A stretch of 64,000 bases of DNA, taken from Bradyrhizobium mercantei. GTDB lineage: Bacteria > Pseudomonadota > Alphaproteobacteria > Rhizobiales > Xanthobacteraceae. Below are positions 19,370 to 28,509 of this stretch, one piece after another. The stretch's first letter is position 1. The number at the start of each line of letters is the position of its first letter. Position numbers and translations under genes: made by a program. The notes beneath the pieces are model-generated. The model was given only the letters and a program-made list of their open reading frames with translations. It was not told where the DNA came from and did no database searches. The stretch spans positions 186,001 to 250,000 of the forward strand of contig NZ_MKFI01000009.1 in the NCBI RefSeq assembly GCF_001982635.1. Reading direction: 5' to 3'.

Positions 19370-20400
19370 TCTATACTCACTCGAGGATCAGCCATGCCGT
19401 AGAGCACGTCCACGGTGAGGTTCACGAGAACGAAGATGAAGGCCATTAGCAAGACGAAGCCCTGGACCGGCGCATAATCGGAAGCCATCAGCGCGTCGAG
19501 AGCGTAAGAAGCAACGCCAGGCCAAGAGAACACCTTCTCCACGAGAACGTTGGCGCCAAGCATCGTGGAGAAGACGACGCCAGCCATGGTAAGTACAGGC
19601 AACAACGCGTTGCGCAGGGCATACACCACTACTATACGCCAACTGTGTAGACCGACGGACTTTGCAGTCCGCACGAACTCGCTACCCAGGACGCCGAGCA
19701 TCGAAGCGCGGGTCATTCGAGTTAGCGGAGCCAAGACGAACAAAGCCATGGTGCAGGCCGGGAGAATGATGTTGTCCAGGGCAGAGCGCCAACCCGCCCA
19801 GTCGCCTATCAGTGCAAGGTCAATCAGGAGAAAGCCGGTGATGTCAGGCGGCGATGCAACGAAGATGTCAATCCGGCCGGTCGGGTCAGGTGCGATCCCG
19901 AGGAGATAATAGAACACGTAAACCAGCATGAGGCCTGAGACGAAGGTCGGCATGCAGACACCGATTGTACAGAGAAACCTGACGGCGTGATCGATGAGCG
20001 ATCCCGATCTCAGAGCTGACAAGACACCGAGTGGGATCGAGGTCGCCAGCGCGAGAACCAAAGCGACGAACGTCAGTTCGAGCGACGCGGGAAGTCGTCT
20101 CAACAAATCCTTCACAACTGGTTGGTTAGTTGTCAGGGAATTGCCAAGATCGCCTCGCGCCACATCTCTCAAGTACATTCCTAGCTGGAGCGGCAAAGGT
20201 TGATCGAGCCCCATCTTCTTTCGCATTGAGTCAATCTCTGCCTGTCCGGCTGTAACCGATGACGAGGTGAAGAAGACTGCGGGGTCACTGGGCAGGACGC
20301 GCATCAGGATGAAAGTAACAATGACGACGCCGATGATTGCCGGAATGGACGAGATGACGCGTCGTATGAAGCGGCGCGCAATTGATCTCCAGACGCTCAT
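19366..20400 (-). CDS. ABC importer permease, DppB type
   Basis: Inner-membrane permease of 344 residues. The start RRFIRRVISSIPAIIGVVIVTFILMRVLPSDP is the typical DppB first helix with its Leu-Pro-Gly/Ser-Asp-Pro loop, and the docking loop reads FVRTAKSVGLHSWRIVVVYALRNALLPVLT. The helical end GVASYALDALMASDYAPVQG and the closing DPRVSIE are also typical. Its start overlaps the binding-protein stop by 4 bases. Confidence 0.94.
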   Translation of the reverse strand: MSVWRSIARRFIRRVISSIPAIIGVVIVTFILMRVLPSDPAVFFTSSSVTAGQAEIDSMRKKMGLDQPLPLQLGMYLRDVARGDLGNSLTTNQPVVKDLLRRLPASLELTFVALVLALATSIPLGVLSALRSGSLIDHAVRFLCTIGVCMPTFVSGLMLVYVFYYLLGIAPDPTGRIDIFVASPPDITGFLLIDLALIGDWAGWRSALDNIILPACTMALFVLAPLTRMTRASMLGVLGSEFVRTAKSVGLHSWRIVVVYALRNALLPVLTMAGVVFSTMLGANVLVEKVFSWPGVASYALDALMASDYAPVQGFVLLMAFIFVLVNLTVDVLYGMADPRVSIE

Positions 20401-22010
20401 GTCCGAATCAGATCCCGATAGTCAGTCTGGCGATGGTAGTGGTACGTAAAGCCATCGATCGAAGGGGTCGTCACCCCGTCAATCGCCGCCTGGAAAGTCA
20501 AAACCGATGGCGCTTCCTCTGCAAGTATCTTGATCATTTCCTTGCAGTATGCGTCGTATTTGGCGGCGTCAGTCTCGGTTCTGGCGGCCGTCACCAATTC
20601 GACGATCCGCGCGTTTGTCCAGTTGCCCAGGTTCCAGCGCTGATCACGGGTGTAGTAGATCCAGAAGAAGTAGAACGTCTCAGGGAGCCATGCGCTGCCG
20701 GTATCGATGTAGAACGGTAGGTTCTTCTTCTCGGCCTGCATCGTGAATAATTGCGCGTCCGGTACCTTCTGGATAGTCACGCGGATGCCGATCTTCGAGA
20801 GAGATTCCTTGATGAGTGCCGCAATTGGTTCTGCGACGGCTGCATAGCCAGTCGCAAAGGTGAACGTTGTATCAAAACCGGCGGCATGCCCAGCTTCCGC
20901 CAGCAGCACGCTCGCACGCGTCAAATCGGTATGGTTAGGAAGCGGCAACGGAAATGCAGAAGTCGGCGGCTCGCCTGTCCAGTTGGCTCCGAAGAGCTTG
21001 CGGCCACGACCGAAAATGGCTGCTTCGAACATTTCCTCATACGGTAAGGCTGCGGCGATGGCCTGACGGACCTTGGGATTGTCGAAAGGCGCCAGTTTTG
21101 TGTTGAAGGAGATATGGGTAAAGACGTTGGTCGGTGAGATGGGAAGGATCTTGGCAACTCCGCGCTTGCGGAGCGAAGCAATGTCGCTTGCCTGAACATC
21201 GAGGCAAATGTCGGCGTCGCCTCGCTCCACGAGATTGGCCCGGGTCGCCGGCTCCGGCACGGTCTGAGCGATCACCCGTTCGAAAAATGCGATCTTTCGG
21301 TCGCGGCCGCCCTTCCAGTTGTCATGGCGACGCAGGACGACTTGTTCGCTGGGGCGGAAGGTCTCGACCTTATAGGCGCCGGAGCCGGCCGCGTTGTTCT
21401 TCAGCCAGTCCAATGCCCAAGGATCATCGGCGCTCGCATGTCGTTTTGCGAGGTTCGAGTTGATGATTACTGAGAACGGCAAACCGAGGTTGGGTAAGGC
21501 CAGACGATTCGCATCAGGTAAGTTTATCTCGACCACATTCGGCCCAGCAATGACGAACTGTTCCGTTTTCGTCATGCTTCCGCTGGAGAGTTGCGCAGCG
21601 GCGTTCGATTTTGCGGACACCATACGATCGAGCGACCATTTGACGTCCTCTGCGGTTACTTGCGTTCCGTCGTGCCAAGTAGCGTCAGGCCTCAAATGAA
21701 ATGTCAATTTTAGCCCATCAGCGCTCCTTTGGACGCGCTCGGCGAGTTCGGGGACGATAACGCTCTCGTCGAAAGTCCATTGGCCGTCAACCTTCTTGCG
21801 TCGAAACCCGATTAGACGGTCGTAGACGCTTTGCGTGACGCTGTAGCACTCGCGCGCGGCCCCTAGGGCACTAGGATCCAGCGAATTGACACTGCCACCC
21901 ATGAGGTGACGCAGGGTCGCTTTGCGGTCTTGCGCAAATGTAGGCCCTGCAAGTGAAGTCAGTCCCAGTGCGAGGCTTCCCGAAAGATACTCTCTTCTAT
22001 TCAGACTCAT
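20397..22010 (-). CDS. ABC solute-binding protein (family 5), Tat-type signal
   Basis: Periplasmic family-5 (DppA/OppA-like) binding protein of 537 residues. The ATG at 22010 follows a G-rich Shine-Dalgarno and opens a signal peptide with NRREYLSG, a twin-arginine-like motif, a hydrophobic stretch, and cleavage near TFA|QD. The mature part has FHLRPDATWHDGTQVTAEDVKWSLDR in pieces and KVRQAIAAALPYEE, both typical. It is the first gene of a minus-strand operon running to the BisC-like enzyme. The ligand may be a peptide-like or heterocyclic amide; the sequence does not tell. Confidence 0.92.
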   Translation of the reverse strand: MSLNRREYLSGSLALGLTSLAGPTFAQDRKATLRHLMGGSVNSLDPSALGAARECYSVTQSVYDRLIGFRRKKVDGQWTFDESVIVPELAERVQRSADGLKLTFHLRPDATWHDGTQVTAEDVKWSLDRMVSAKSNAAAQLSSGSMTKTEQFVIAGPNVVEINLPDANRLALPNLGLPFSVIINSNLAKRHASADDPWALDWLKNNAAGSGAYKVETFRPSEQVVLRRHDNWKGGRDRKIAFFERVIAQTVPEPATRANLVERGDADICLDVQASDIASLRKRGVAKILPISPTNVFTHISFNTKLAPFDNPKVRQAIAAALPYEEMFEAAIFGRGRKLFGANWTGEPPTSAFPLPLPNHTDLTRASVLLAEAGHAAGFDTTFTFATGYAAVAEPIAALIKESLSKIGIRVTIQKVPDAQLFTMQAEKKNLPFYIDTGSAWLPETFYFFWIYYTRDQRWNLGNWTNARIVELVTAARTETDAAKYDAYCKEMIKILAEEAPSVLTFQAAIDGVTTPSIDGFTYHYHRQTDYRDLIRT

Positions 22011-22653
22011 GTATCCCCCGTTCCTACGGCTCGTGTTGCAGGCCTGTGCACCAGGCGGCCGACAGTGTTCTCCGCCCAAGGAGCCTGCTCGTAGAACGAT
22101 CAGCGGTTCTTTGGCCCAGCTAGAATCAAACTTTGATCAAGCAGGGGGCGGTCCAAGGCTGCCCATCTTCGCAAGGCCGTTTCCGCCGCACAAATAAGTT
22201 TGAGTGATGAACGCCCATCATCCGATAGTGCGCATTCAGCGCGCGCCGATTGCGCCGAAGAACGAGAACGGTGTGGAGGAGCTTGAGGCAATCGTTAAGA
22301 TCGCGGGACTAGGTAAAACAACCTTGCGATGTCGGGGGGCGTCGAGCAAAGCGCGTTGTTTCCGAAAGCTTCAGCCGTTCGCGAGCCGTCTTGAGTGCAG
22401 GCTGCCGCGCCGCTCCAGGCGGATTATCGGTAGCCGCCGATTCAGATGGTGCAATAGCACAAGCGTCGCGTCACCGCATTGTTCAAGATGGTTTGCAATG
22501 TAACCATTTGAAGCGTGAGTTTGCTGATCGGTCCTCAAAAGAGCGGGGCGTTTGCTCTTGCGGAAGTCACGAACGGAATGAGCAGTAATAGAAGCGTCGA
22601 GATTGGATTGCCGTTAAAAGAGTGCAGCGGTGCGCTGTCGATATTGCCGCACT
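22011..22653. other. Intergenic, promoter side of the importer operon
   Basis: About 640 bases without a credible gene. The part next to 22010 must hold the importer promoter, but I cannot name boxes with confidence. The short open frames on both strands lack motifs. Confidence 0.4.
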
Positions 22654-23427
22654 CTACCACTCTAAGGCCTGCGCTTTGGTGCCGGGCCAGCCCATTAGCG
22701 ACGATATCTCGCGCCCCGCGGCTTTTACAGGTTCGGCAAATCTTTCTATCCCACCTTGCAGCAATCTTGTGCGAGGACCGGAAATACCGACTGCCGCGAT
22801 CACCGTGCCGTTCGCGTTCCGAATAACGCTCGCCACGCCGGCAACATCCTCGCGCCATTCTCCGCGGTTGTATGCAACGCCTTCCTCACGCGCCCGCGCT
22901 AATTCCGCTGCGACTGTCTCAGGATCGGCAAGTGTGTATGCCGTGGCGCGCGGCATTATCGCGCTGGCTTTCGAAATTGCCTCGGCAGAGCGATAAGCCA
23001 TGAGCGCTTTCCCTGTTGCCACGCAAAGCGCCGGGGCGCGACCTCCGATCTCAGTATAGGCACGGATAGCATGTGCGCCGTCGATCTTGTTGAGATAAAC
23101 GACCTCGGTTTCCGCCAGGATCGAAAGATGGACCGTTTCGCGGGTATCTTCAGCTAGTCGCGCCATCACGCGGCGTGAAGCGCTCAGCACATCCATTCGC
23201 GCGATAACCGAAGTCCCGAGCTCCCAAATCAGGGTGGTCGGGCCATAAAGGCCCTTTTCGCCATCCTGCATTGCAAAGCCCTGATCTATCAGCGTGGTCA
23301 GCAGGCGATGCGTGTTGCTGTTCGTTAAGCCGAGTTGAGTGGCGAGGCTGGTAAGCGCGCGCGGCTCTCGGCTCTTAGCTAGCGCCACCAAAAGACCCAA
23401 CCCTTTTATGAAAGCCTTATCCACCAT
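22654..23427 (-). CDS. IclR-family regulator
   Basis: Transcription factor of 257 residues from the ATG at 23427. The winged helix-turn-helix covers residues 1-70 (LTSLATQLGLTNSNTHRLLTTL); the effector domain has the family pattern with YLNKIDGAHAIRAYTEIGGRAPALCVATGKALMA and GVAYNRGEWREDVAGVASVI in separate blocks. A crotonase gene follows upstream on the same strand and a CoA-transferase/thiol dioxygenase pair is divergent from it. The palindromes at 24253-24289 are its most likely operators. Confidence 0.92.
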   Translation of the reverse strand: MVDKAFIKGLGLLVALAKSREPRALTSLATQLGLTNSNTHRLLTTLIDQGFAMQDGEKGLYGPTTLIWELGTSVIARMDVLSASRRVMARLAEDTRETVHLSILAETEVVYLNKIDGAHAIRAYTEIGGRAPALCVATGKALMAYRSAEAISKASAIMPRATAYTLADPETVAAELARAREEGVAYNRGEWREDVAGVASVIRNANGTVIAAVGISGPRTRLLQGGIERFAEPVKAAGREISSLMGWPGTKAQALEW

Positions 23428-23485
23428 TGCCGACAGTGTCGCGATTAACAATTGGACCTGCAAGCGCGCAGTTGCATAAAGTTCA

Positions 23486-24226
23486 CTACTCTCCGCAGGA
23501 TGCCTTCGTCTGAGTCACGTATTGCTCGATGCGGTTTCGCAGGCCATTTGGTGCCGCGGACCGCACCAAGGCTGCGAGGTCGGAGTCGTCGCAACCGGAG
23601 GCGAGTCGTTCCGTCACTATACATGCCATCCGGGCGTCCAACGCGCTACATTGCATTCCGCTCCTCGCAATCAGCTGCGGCCAGTGTGGCTCATCGAGCG
23701 ACTGGGTAAGCAGCCCCCCCTCAAGCGCCTCGTCATGCTCGATCGGGGTTTTACGCGAAAGAAACTCCCTCGCGCGGTCGGGTCCGACGCAACGTGCGAG
23801 CCGCCCGGTACCGAGCGCAATCCCGAAGCGCACACCCGGAAACGCGAAGCGTGTGCCCGGCGCGGCAATTCGGCGGCGGCAAGCCACGGCCAGATCAGCC
23901 CCAGCACCAAAGGCAAAGCGATGAACTAATGCGATGGTCATTTGCGGCAGGCGAGCAATGCGCTGCAACAAGATTTCGATTCGAACCAGGCGCGCAAAAA
24001 GCGAGTCGTCCGTCTCGGCCTCGAGGTTGGAAAGGTCGAGTCCGCCACAAAAGCCTTTGCCGGCCCCGCGAAACACTATGGTGTCGCAGGCCTCCGGCAC
24101 GATGGCATCGAGTTTAGCTTCGATGCTTGCGACGAGCGCCCCGCTCAACGCGTTCCCCGTCTGTGGCTGATTGAGGGTCAGAACGGTTAAGCGACCGACC
24201 GTTTCGGAGATAACCAAATCAAGCAT
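23486..24226 (-). CDS. Crotonase-fold protein, altered active site
   Basis: Enoyl-CoA hydratase/isomerase family protein of 246 residues from ATG 24226. FRGAGKGFCGGLDLSNL forms the first oxyanion-hole strand and FAFGAGADLAVACRRRIA the second. The two catalytic glutamates of rat crotonase (144 and 164) appear as Asp (in GAGADLA) and Gly (in PGVRFG), so simple hydration is doubtful; isomerase, thioesterase or C-C/C-S lyase activity is open. It lies 58 bases upstream of the IclR start on the same strand, and its promoter faces the operator pair. Confidence 0.85.
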   Translation of the reverse strand: MLDLVISETVGRLTVLTLNQPQTGNALSGALVASIEAKLDAIVPEACDTIVFRGAGKGFCGGLDLSNLEAETDDSLFARLVRIEILLQRIARLPQMTIALVHRFAFGAGADLAVACRRRIAAPGTRFAFPGVRFGIALGTGRLARCVGPDRAREFLSRKTPIEHDEALEGGLLTQSLDEPHWPQLIARSGMQCSALDARMACIVTERLASGCDDSDLAALVRSAAPNGLRNRIEQYVTQTKASCGE

Positions 24227-24252
24227 GAGGGCTCCAGGTTGACGTTTCCACA

Positions 24253-24289
24253 TTTCTATAATATGGAAATGATTTCTATAAAATAGAAA
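24253..24289. promoter_or_regulatory. Two tandem 17-bp palindromes, probable IclR operators
   Basis: TTTCTATAATATGGAAA (24253-24269) and TTTCTATAAAATAGAAA (24273-24289) are spaced 20 bases centre to centre, about two helical turns, and are framed by TTTCCAC (24245-24251) and GTGGA (24291-24295). They fill the 80 bases between the divergent crotonase and CoA-transferase genes. IclR-family proteins bind such AT-rich TGGAAA/TTTCCA dyads as dimers of dimers, and an IclR gene is next door. Binding close to the CoA-transferase GTG start suggests repression. Confidence 0.7.
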
Positions 24290-24306
24290 AGTGGAGAAAG
24301 CTCGCA

Positions 24307-25515
24307 GTGGATTGCTCTATCGTTAAGGCGGCGGGGCCACTTTCGGGGATCCGCGTGCTTGAGTTCTGTCAGGTGGCGGCCGGACCGTTCTGCGGCATGC
24401 TGTTTGCCGACCTTGGCGCTGACGTCATCAAGATCGAAGGACAAGGCGGCGACAGCATGCGTCAGTGGCCTCCCTTCAACCACGGTTACAGCGAGAATTT
24501 CGCCTCGCTGAACCGCTCAAAACGTTCCATTGTTCTCAACCTCAAATCGCCAGAAGAACGCGACCTAGCTCTCAAGCTTGTTCGAGACGCTGACATCGTG
24601 TTGGAGAACAATCGGCCCAAGGTAATGGAGCGCCTCGGCCTAGGTTATGCGGCACTCGCCGAGATCAAGCCGGACTTAGTCTATTGCTCGATTTCCGCCT
24701 TCGGTCAGACAGGGCCACGGGCAACGGAGGGAGGATTCGATCTTACCATTCAAGGTGTGGCAGGCGTTATGTCCGTCACCGGCGAGCCCGGCGCTCCGCC
24801 TGTCAAGTGCGGGGTGCCCATCTCCGATTTTACTGCTGGACTTTATGCAGCTTACGCGGCGCTCGCTGCTCTGTTCGATGCACGGCGTACCGGCAAAGGC
24901 GCGCACATAGACGTACCCATGATGGGGGTGACGCTCGGCGTCAGCGCGCTTCAGACGAGCCAGTACTTCGGTAGCGGAATCGACCCCGGGCCGTTGGGGT
25001 CGGCTCATCCGAGAAATGCGCCGTACCAGGCATTTGAGGCCGGGGACGGCTATTTCGTAATGGCGGCAGGCAACGACAAGCTCTGGATCTCGGTTTGCGA
25101 AATCACCGGCCTGACCCGGCTGGCGTCCGATTCACGCTTCAAGACACAACTCGACCGGGCGACCAACCAGCGAGCGCTGAAAGACCTAATCGAGGTGGTA
25201 TTTCGCACGCAGCCGGTCGCGCATTGGCTGCGGTTGCTCGCCGCTGCCGGTGTACCGTCAGGACCAATTAATTCAATCTCGCAGGCACTCGCCGATCCAC
25301 AAGTTGCGCACGCGGGCTGGGTCTCTCAGCTGGAATTGCCGGGGGGCGGGGTAACTCGGACCTTCGGCTGGCCGGTTGGAATTTCCGGTTGGGTGGGGCC
25401 CGATATCCGAAGCCCGCCGGCACTCGATGAGCATGGTGCAGATATCCGCGCTGAGCTTCTGGCCAGTGCGAGAAGGTCTAATGCTGTAGAGGCGGACAAA
25501 GCAAATGGACAGTAA
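24307..25515 (+). CDS. Class III CoA-transferase
   Basis: CaiB/BaiF-type CoA-transferase of 402 residues. The start is GTG 24307 after GGAGAAAG. The fold is shown by GIRVLEFCQVAAGPFCGMLFADLGADVIKIE in the N-terminal part, and the catalytic Asp is D145 in GGFDLTIQG. The last 11 bases overlap the thiol dioxygenase gene, so the two are translationally coupled. With the dioxygenase making a sulfinate, this enzyme may form the sulfinate-CoA, as happens for 3-sulfinopropionate in Advenella. A carnitine- or dicarboxylate-type substrate is the alternative. Confidence 0.9.
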   Translation: MDCSIVKAAGPLSGIRVLEFCQVAAGPFCGMLFADLGADVIKIEGQGGDSMRQWPPFNHGYSENFASLNRSKRSIVLNLKSPEERDLALKLVRDADIVLENNRPKVMERLGLGYAALAEIKPDLVYCSISAFGQTGPRATEGGFDLTIQGVAGVMSVTGEPGAPPVKCGVPISDFTAGLYAAYAALAALFDARRTGKGAHIDVPMMGVTLGVSALQTSQYFGSGIDPGPLGSAHPRNAPYQAFEAGDGYFVMAAGNDKLWISVCEITGLTRLASDSRFKTQLDRATNQRALKDLIEVVFRTQPVAHWLRLLAAAGVPSGPINSISQALADPQVAHAGWVSQLELPGGGVTRTFGWPVGISGWVGPDIRSPPALDEHGADIRAELLASARRSNAVEADKANGQ

Positions 25516-26056
25516 GCTTAAGATGTTCGTTGGTGAAGTTAACAGCGTCCTCGCTCGTTGCAGAACCGAGGACAAACTCTTTGAGTGCCTCCAGGGTCCC
25601 TTTAGAGAGCTGATCTCTGTTGATGATTGGCTCTCGCCGCGCTTCGCGCAGCCACATCATACTTATTACCAGCAGTACCTGCTCCATGCAGATCCGGAAG
25701 AACGCTTCAGCATCGTCAGTTTCGTATGGGGTCCCGGACAGAAAACGCCAATTCATAACCACACGGTATGGGGGATGATCGGCGTGCTGCGCGGCGCAGA
25801 GATTGGCATTCGATATGCGCGACCGACGCCCGGTATGCCGATGCAGGCGATTGGCGAGGAGCGTCTGGAGCCGGGAATGATCGACTTCGTTTCGCCAACG
25901 GTCGGTGACATTCATGCCGTGCGAAATGCTTTTGACGATCGCGTCTCGATTTCAGTTCATGTCTATGGAGCCAACATCGGCAAGGTCGCTCGTGAAGTCT
26001 ATGATGCGGCTACCGGGGTCGGAAAGCTCTTCGTTTCCGGCTTCTCCAACGCATGA
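25505..26056 (+). CDS. Thiol dioxygenase, Gln-type (3-mercaptopropionate-like)
   Basis: Non-haem iron cupin of 183 residues that oxidises a small thiol to its sulfinic acid. Iron ligands are H84 and H86 (PIHNHTVWG) and H137 (GDIHAVRN); the second-sphere Ser-His-Tyr triad is S150, H152, Y154 (SISVHVYG). The substrate-binding segment reads YYQQYLLHADPEERFS, with Gln where mammalian cysteine dioxygenase has Arg60; bacterial enzymes with this Gln prefer 3-mercaptopropionate over cysteine. The start codon overlaps the CoA-transferase. Coupling to a CoA-transferase points to a catabolic, not a cysteine-homeostasis, role. Confidence 0.88.
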   Translation: MDSKLKMFVGEVNSVLARCRTEDKLFECLQGPFRELISVDDWLSPRFAQPHHTYYQQYLLHADPEERFSIVSFVWGPGQKTPIHNHTVWGMIGVLRGAEIGIRYARPTPGMPMQAIGEERLEPGMIDFVSPTVGDIHAVRNAFDDRVSISVHVYGANIGKVAREVYDAATGVGKLFVSGFSNA

Positions 26057-26664
26057 GGAAGCCAAATCCAGGTGCGAGAGAAATAGCTTACTGTTGCGCT
26101 ACCGAAGCGCGCGTGGTTGATCGGCCCGAATCTGCTGGCTCTCTGCCCGGTCTGGTGCATTGTGCGCGCGTCAAAAGCGTCTGGCTCTGAAGGAAAGCGA
26201 TCCTGCATGGCCAGCGATTGCACAATCAAGGCTATCAACCACATTTCTGCGAGTTGACGCCGCCGCTAACGGATGGGCATGCGCTCGGAGCGCCTTGGTG
26301 TTCGACATAGTGCCGACGCGGGCGCTGGCGTCCAGCGGGCGGAACGTGACCCGTTTGCCGATTGATCATCCCAACAACTGTCATCGTCTCATTCGCACCG
26401 CAGCCCGCCGCTAACTGGTCTCCTCGGTCAACACTGGCAAGAGCAGCCTCTATCTCTCTTTATCGATGAACCAAGCCCCGGCGGAGCTGGCCCAGTCGAC
26501 TCCAGCTCGTCTGCGCCGATTAGGTCATCACAAATCCTGAAGTCAGCTGATAAGTTAAAGTTTCTGGAAGACAAACTTCGCGCGTGAGATAGTCCGCCGT
26601 GAGCTGAGAAGGCGCGACATCGTGCTGCCGATTGAACGGCTTACAAAATTGGAGAGTTGACCGG
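26057..26664. other. Intergenic before the HyuB operon
   Basis: About 600 bases with no credible gene. An inverted repeat AAGTTT-N9-AAACTT at 26558-26578 lies about 90 bases upstream of the HyuB start, in an AT-richer patch, and could be an operator for that operon. I see no T-tailed terminator after the dioxygenase gene. Confidence 0.4.
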
Positions 26665-28488
26665 ATGAACGATGTCGCGGGCACCGTCGAGCACGACGAA
26701 GTAGACATGTTTACCATGGTCGTTCTGCGCCGTCGCATAGAGGCCGTCATTCGCAACATGATCAACACTCTATTCCGAACAGGTCGGTCCGGCGTTCTTA
26801 ACACCGCGATGGATTTTTCGTGCAGCGTTACCGATAGCGAGTTTCGTACCGTGAGTACCGCACTCGGGCTGCCCGTTCACGTTGGCGCGATCGACCTTAT
26901 CCCGAAAGCGATAGCGAAAAAATTCGGAGATGACCAGCATCCCGGGGACTGCTTTGCGAACAACAGCGCCTATCACGGCAACACGCATTGTGGCGACTTT
27001 ACCTTGTGTGCGCCTGTTTTCCTAGATGGCGAGGTTATCTTCTATGCGATCGCGCGAGCGCATTTAGGAGACATTGGCTTTCCGACCCCTACAACATACG
27101 GGCCACTTTCGCGGGATATCTATGAAGAAGGGCTGAAATTGCCCTGCGTCCGCATTCAGCGGAACTACGTCGACGTCCAAGAAGTAATCGATATCTGCCA
27201 GGCGAACATTCGCGCGCCGAACCAGTTCTATGGAGACTACTTAGCAACGCTCGCCGCTGTTCGGACCGGCGAGATCGGAATGCAGCAGATTTGCCGCCAA
27301 TACGGTGTGGCGCGGGTTCGCAAGTTTCTGGCGCAGTTTCAAGAGTATGCCAAGACCATGGCGATCGCGGCAATCCGCAAATTGCCCGCAGGTCGCGTCA
27401 CGCGCGAAGCCAGGTACGATTCTGAAACCGATCTCTATCCGGAGGGGATTCCGATCCGCGTTACCATCGACGTCGACCCTGAGGAAGGAATGATTACGGT
27501 CGACCTGATGAACAATGTGGACAATCTTCCGCTTGGAATAAATTTGTCGGAAGCGACGATGCGTGCCACTTGCTACACCGCGGTTCTAACGGTGCTGGGT
27601 CCTGACGTCCCGCGGAGTACAGGAGCGTACAACAGAATACGCATCTTGAGCCGTGAAGGTGCGGCGATTGGACGACCGAAATTTCCTGCCGCGACGTCGT
27701 GCGCGACGACGAATCTCACCCAGTTGCTCGGCCCGATGGTGCGCTCCGCCTTTGCTGATCTCAGAAAAGGTCTTGGCAGCGCTTGCGGTACGTTGGGGAT
27801 GCCAGCTTCCTGCGCCGTAGTCAGTGGGCAGGACGATCGTCGAAACGGCGAGAGATTTATCAATCAGATCATCATGGGCTTTTGGGGTGGGCCTGGCCTT
27901 CAAGGCCACGACGGATGGTTTACTCATGGCGGTAGTGGATCAATGGGTGCCCTCTGGCAATCAAGTATCGAGATCGTCGAGCAGCAGCAGCCGGTTCTGG
28001 TCGAGGCACTCGAGATAATCGAGGATAGCGGCGGGGCGGGCGAATGGTGCGGCGCACCCGGCGCATATTGTATATTCCGCAGCCGGACGGACGGAATCCG
28101 TTACACGGGCAATGCGGCTGGTCATGACTTCCCGCCGTTCGGCGTCGCCGGTGGCCTAGACGGTAGCCAGAACGACGTGCTCTGGGAGGGGCGCGACGGA
28201 GCACGTCATACTTTGGCGAACTCCTTCGATATCATTCTGAACAAAGACGAGAAGCTGGTTTCTAAAGGTTCGGGAGGCGGTGGTTATGGTAACCCGCTCG
28301 ACCGTAATCCTGATCTCGTCGCCCGCGATGTACAGGAAGGCTGGGTGAGTCCCGCGCGCGCTCGCCAGACCTTCGGGGTCGTTCTTCAATGCGATGGGTT
28401 CAAATACCACGCCGATCACGCTGCGACAGGCAGGCTGCGCGCTGACATCAGCGCGCGCGTACCGGTGCCGCTCAAAGCATATGTTTGA
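26665..28488 (+). CDS. hyuB: HyuB-type subunit, hydantoinase/oxoprolinase/caprolactamase family
   Basis: Subunit B of an ATP-dependent cyclic-amide hydrolase or of a related carboxylase, 607 residues. The ATG at 26665 has GGAGAG upstream; an earlier in-frame start adds 11 residues without support. Family marks are NNSAYHGNTHCGDFTL, EDSGGAGEWCGAPG and the glycine-rich GSGGGGYGNPLDR near the end. It precedes HyuA by 21 bases. Characterised relatives are 5-oxoprolinase, N-methylhydantoinase and Pseudomonas caprolactamase; the neighbouring aminotransferase and aldehyde dehydrogenase favour a lactam-like substrate. Confidence 0.9.
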   Translation: MNDVAGTVEHDEVDMFTMVVLRRRIEAVIRNMINTLFRTGRSGVLNTAMDFSCSVTDSEFRTVSTALGLPVHVGAIDLIPKAIAKKFGDDQHPGDCFANNSAYHGNTHCGDFTLCAPVFLDGEVIFYAIARAHLGDIGFPTPTTYGPLSRDIYEEGLKLPCVRIQRNYVDVQEVIDICQANIRAPNQFYGDYLATLAAVRTGEIGMQQICRQYGVARVRKFLAQFQEYAKTMAIAAIRKLPAGRVTREARYDSETDLYPEGIPIRVTIDVDPEEGMITVDLMNNVDNLPLGINLSEATMRATCYTAVLTVLGPDVPRSTGAYNRIRILSREGAAIGRPKFPAATSCATTNLTQLLGPMVRSAFADLRKGLGSACGTLGMPASCAVVSGQDDRRNGERFINQIIMGFWGGPGLQGHDGWFTHGGSGSMGALWQSSIEIVEQQQPVLVEALEIIEDSGGAGEWCGAPGAYCIFRSRTDGIRYTGNAAGHDFPPFGVAGGLDGSQNDVLWEGRDGARHTLANSFDIILNKDEKLVSKGSGGGGYGNPLDRNPDLVARDVQEGWVSPARARQTFGVVLQCDGFKYHADHAATGRLRADISARVPVPLKAYV

Positions 28489-28509
28489 CCTTGAGAGGGA
28501 CGACCGACG

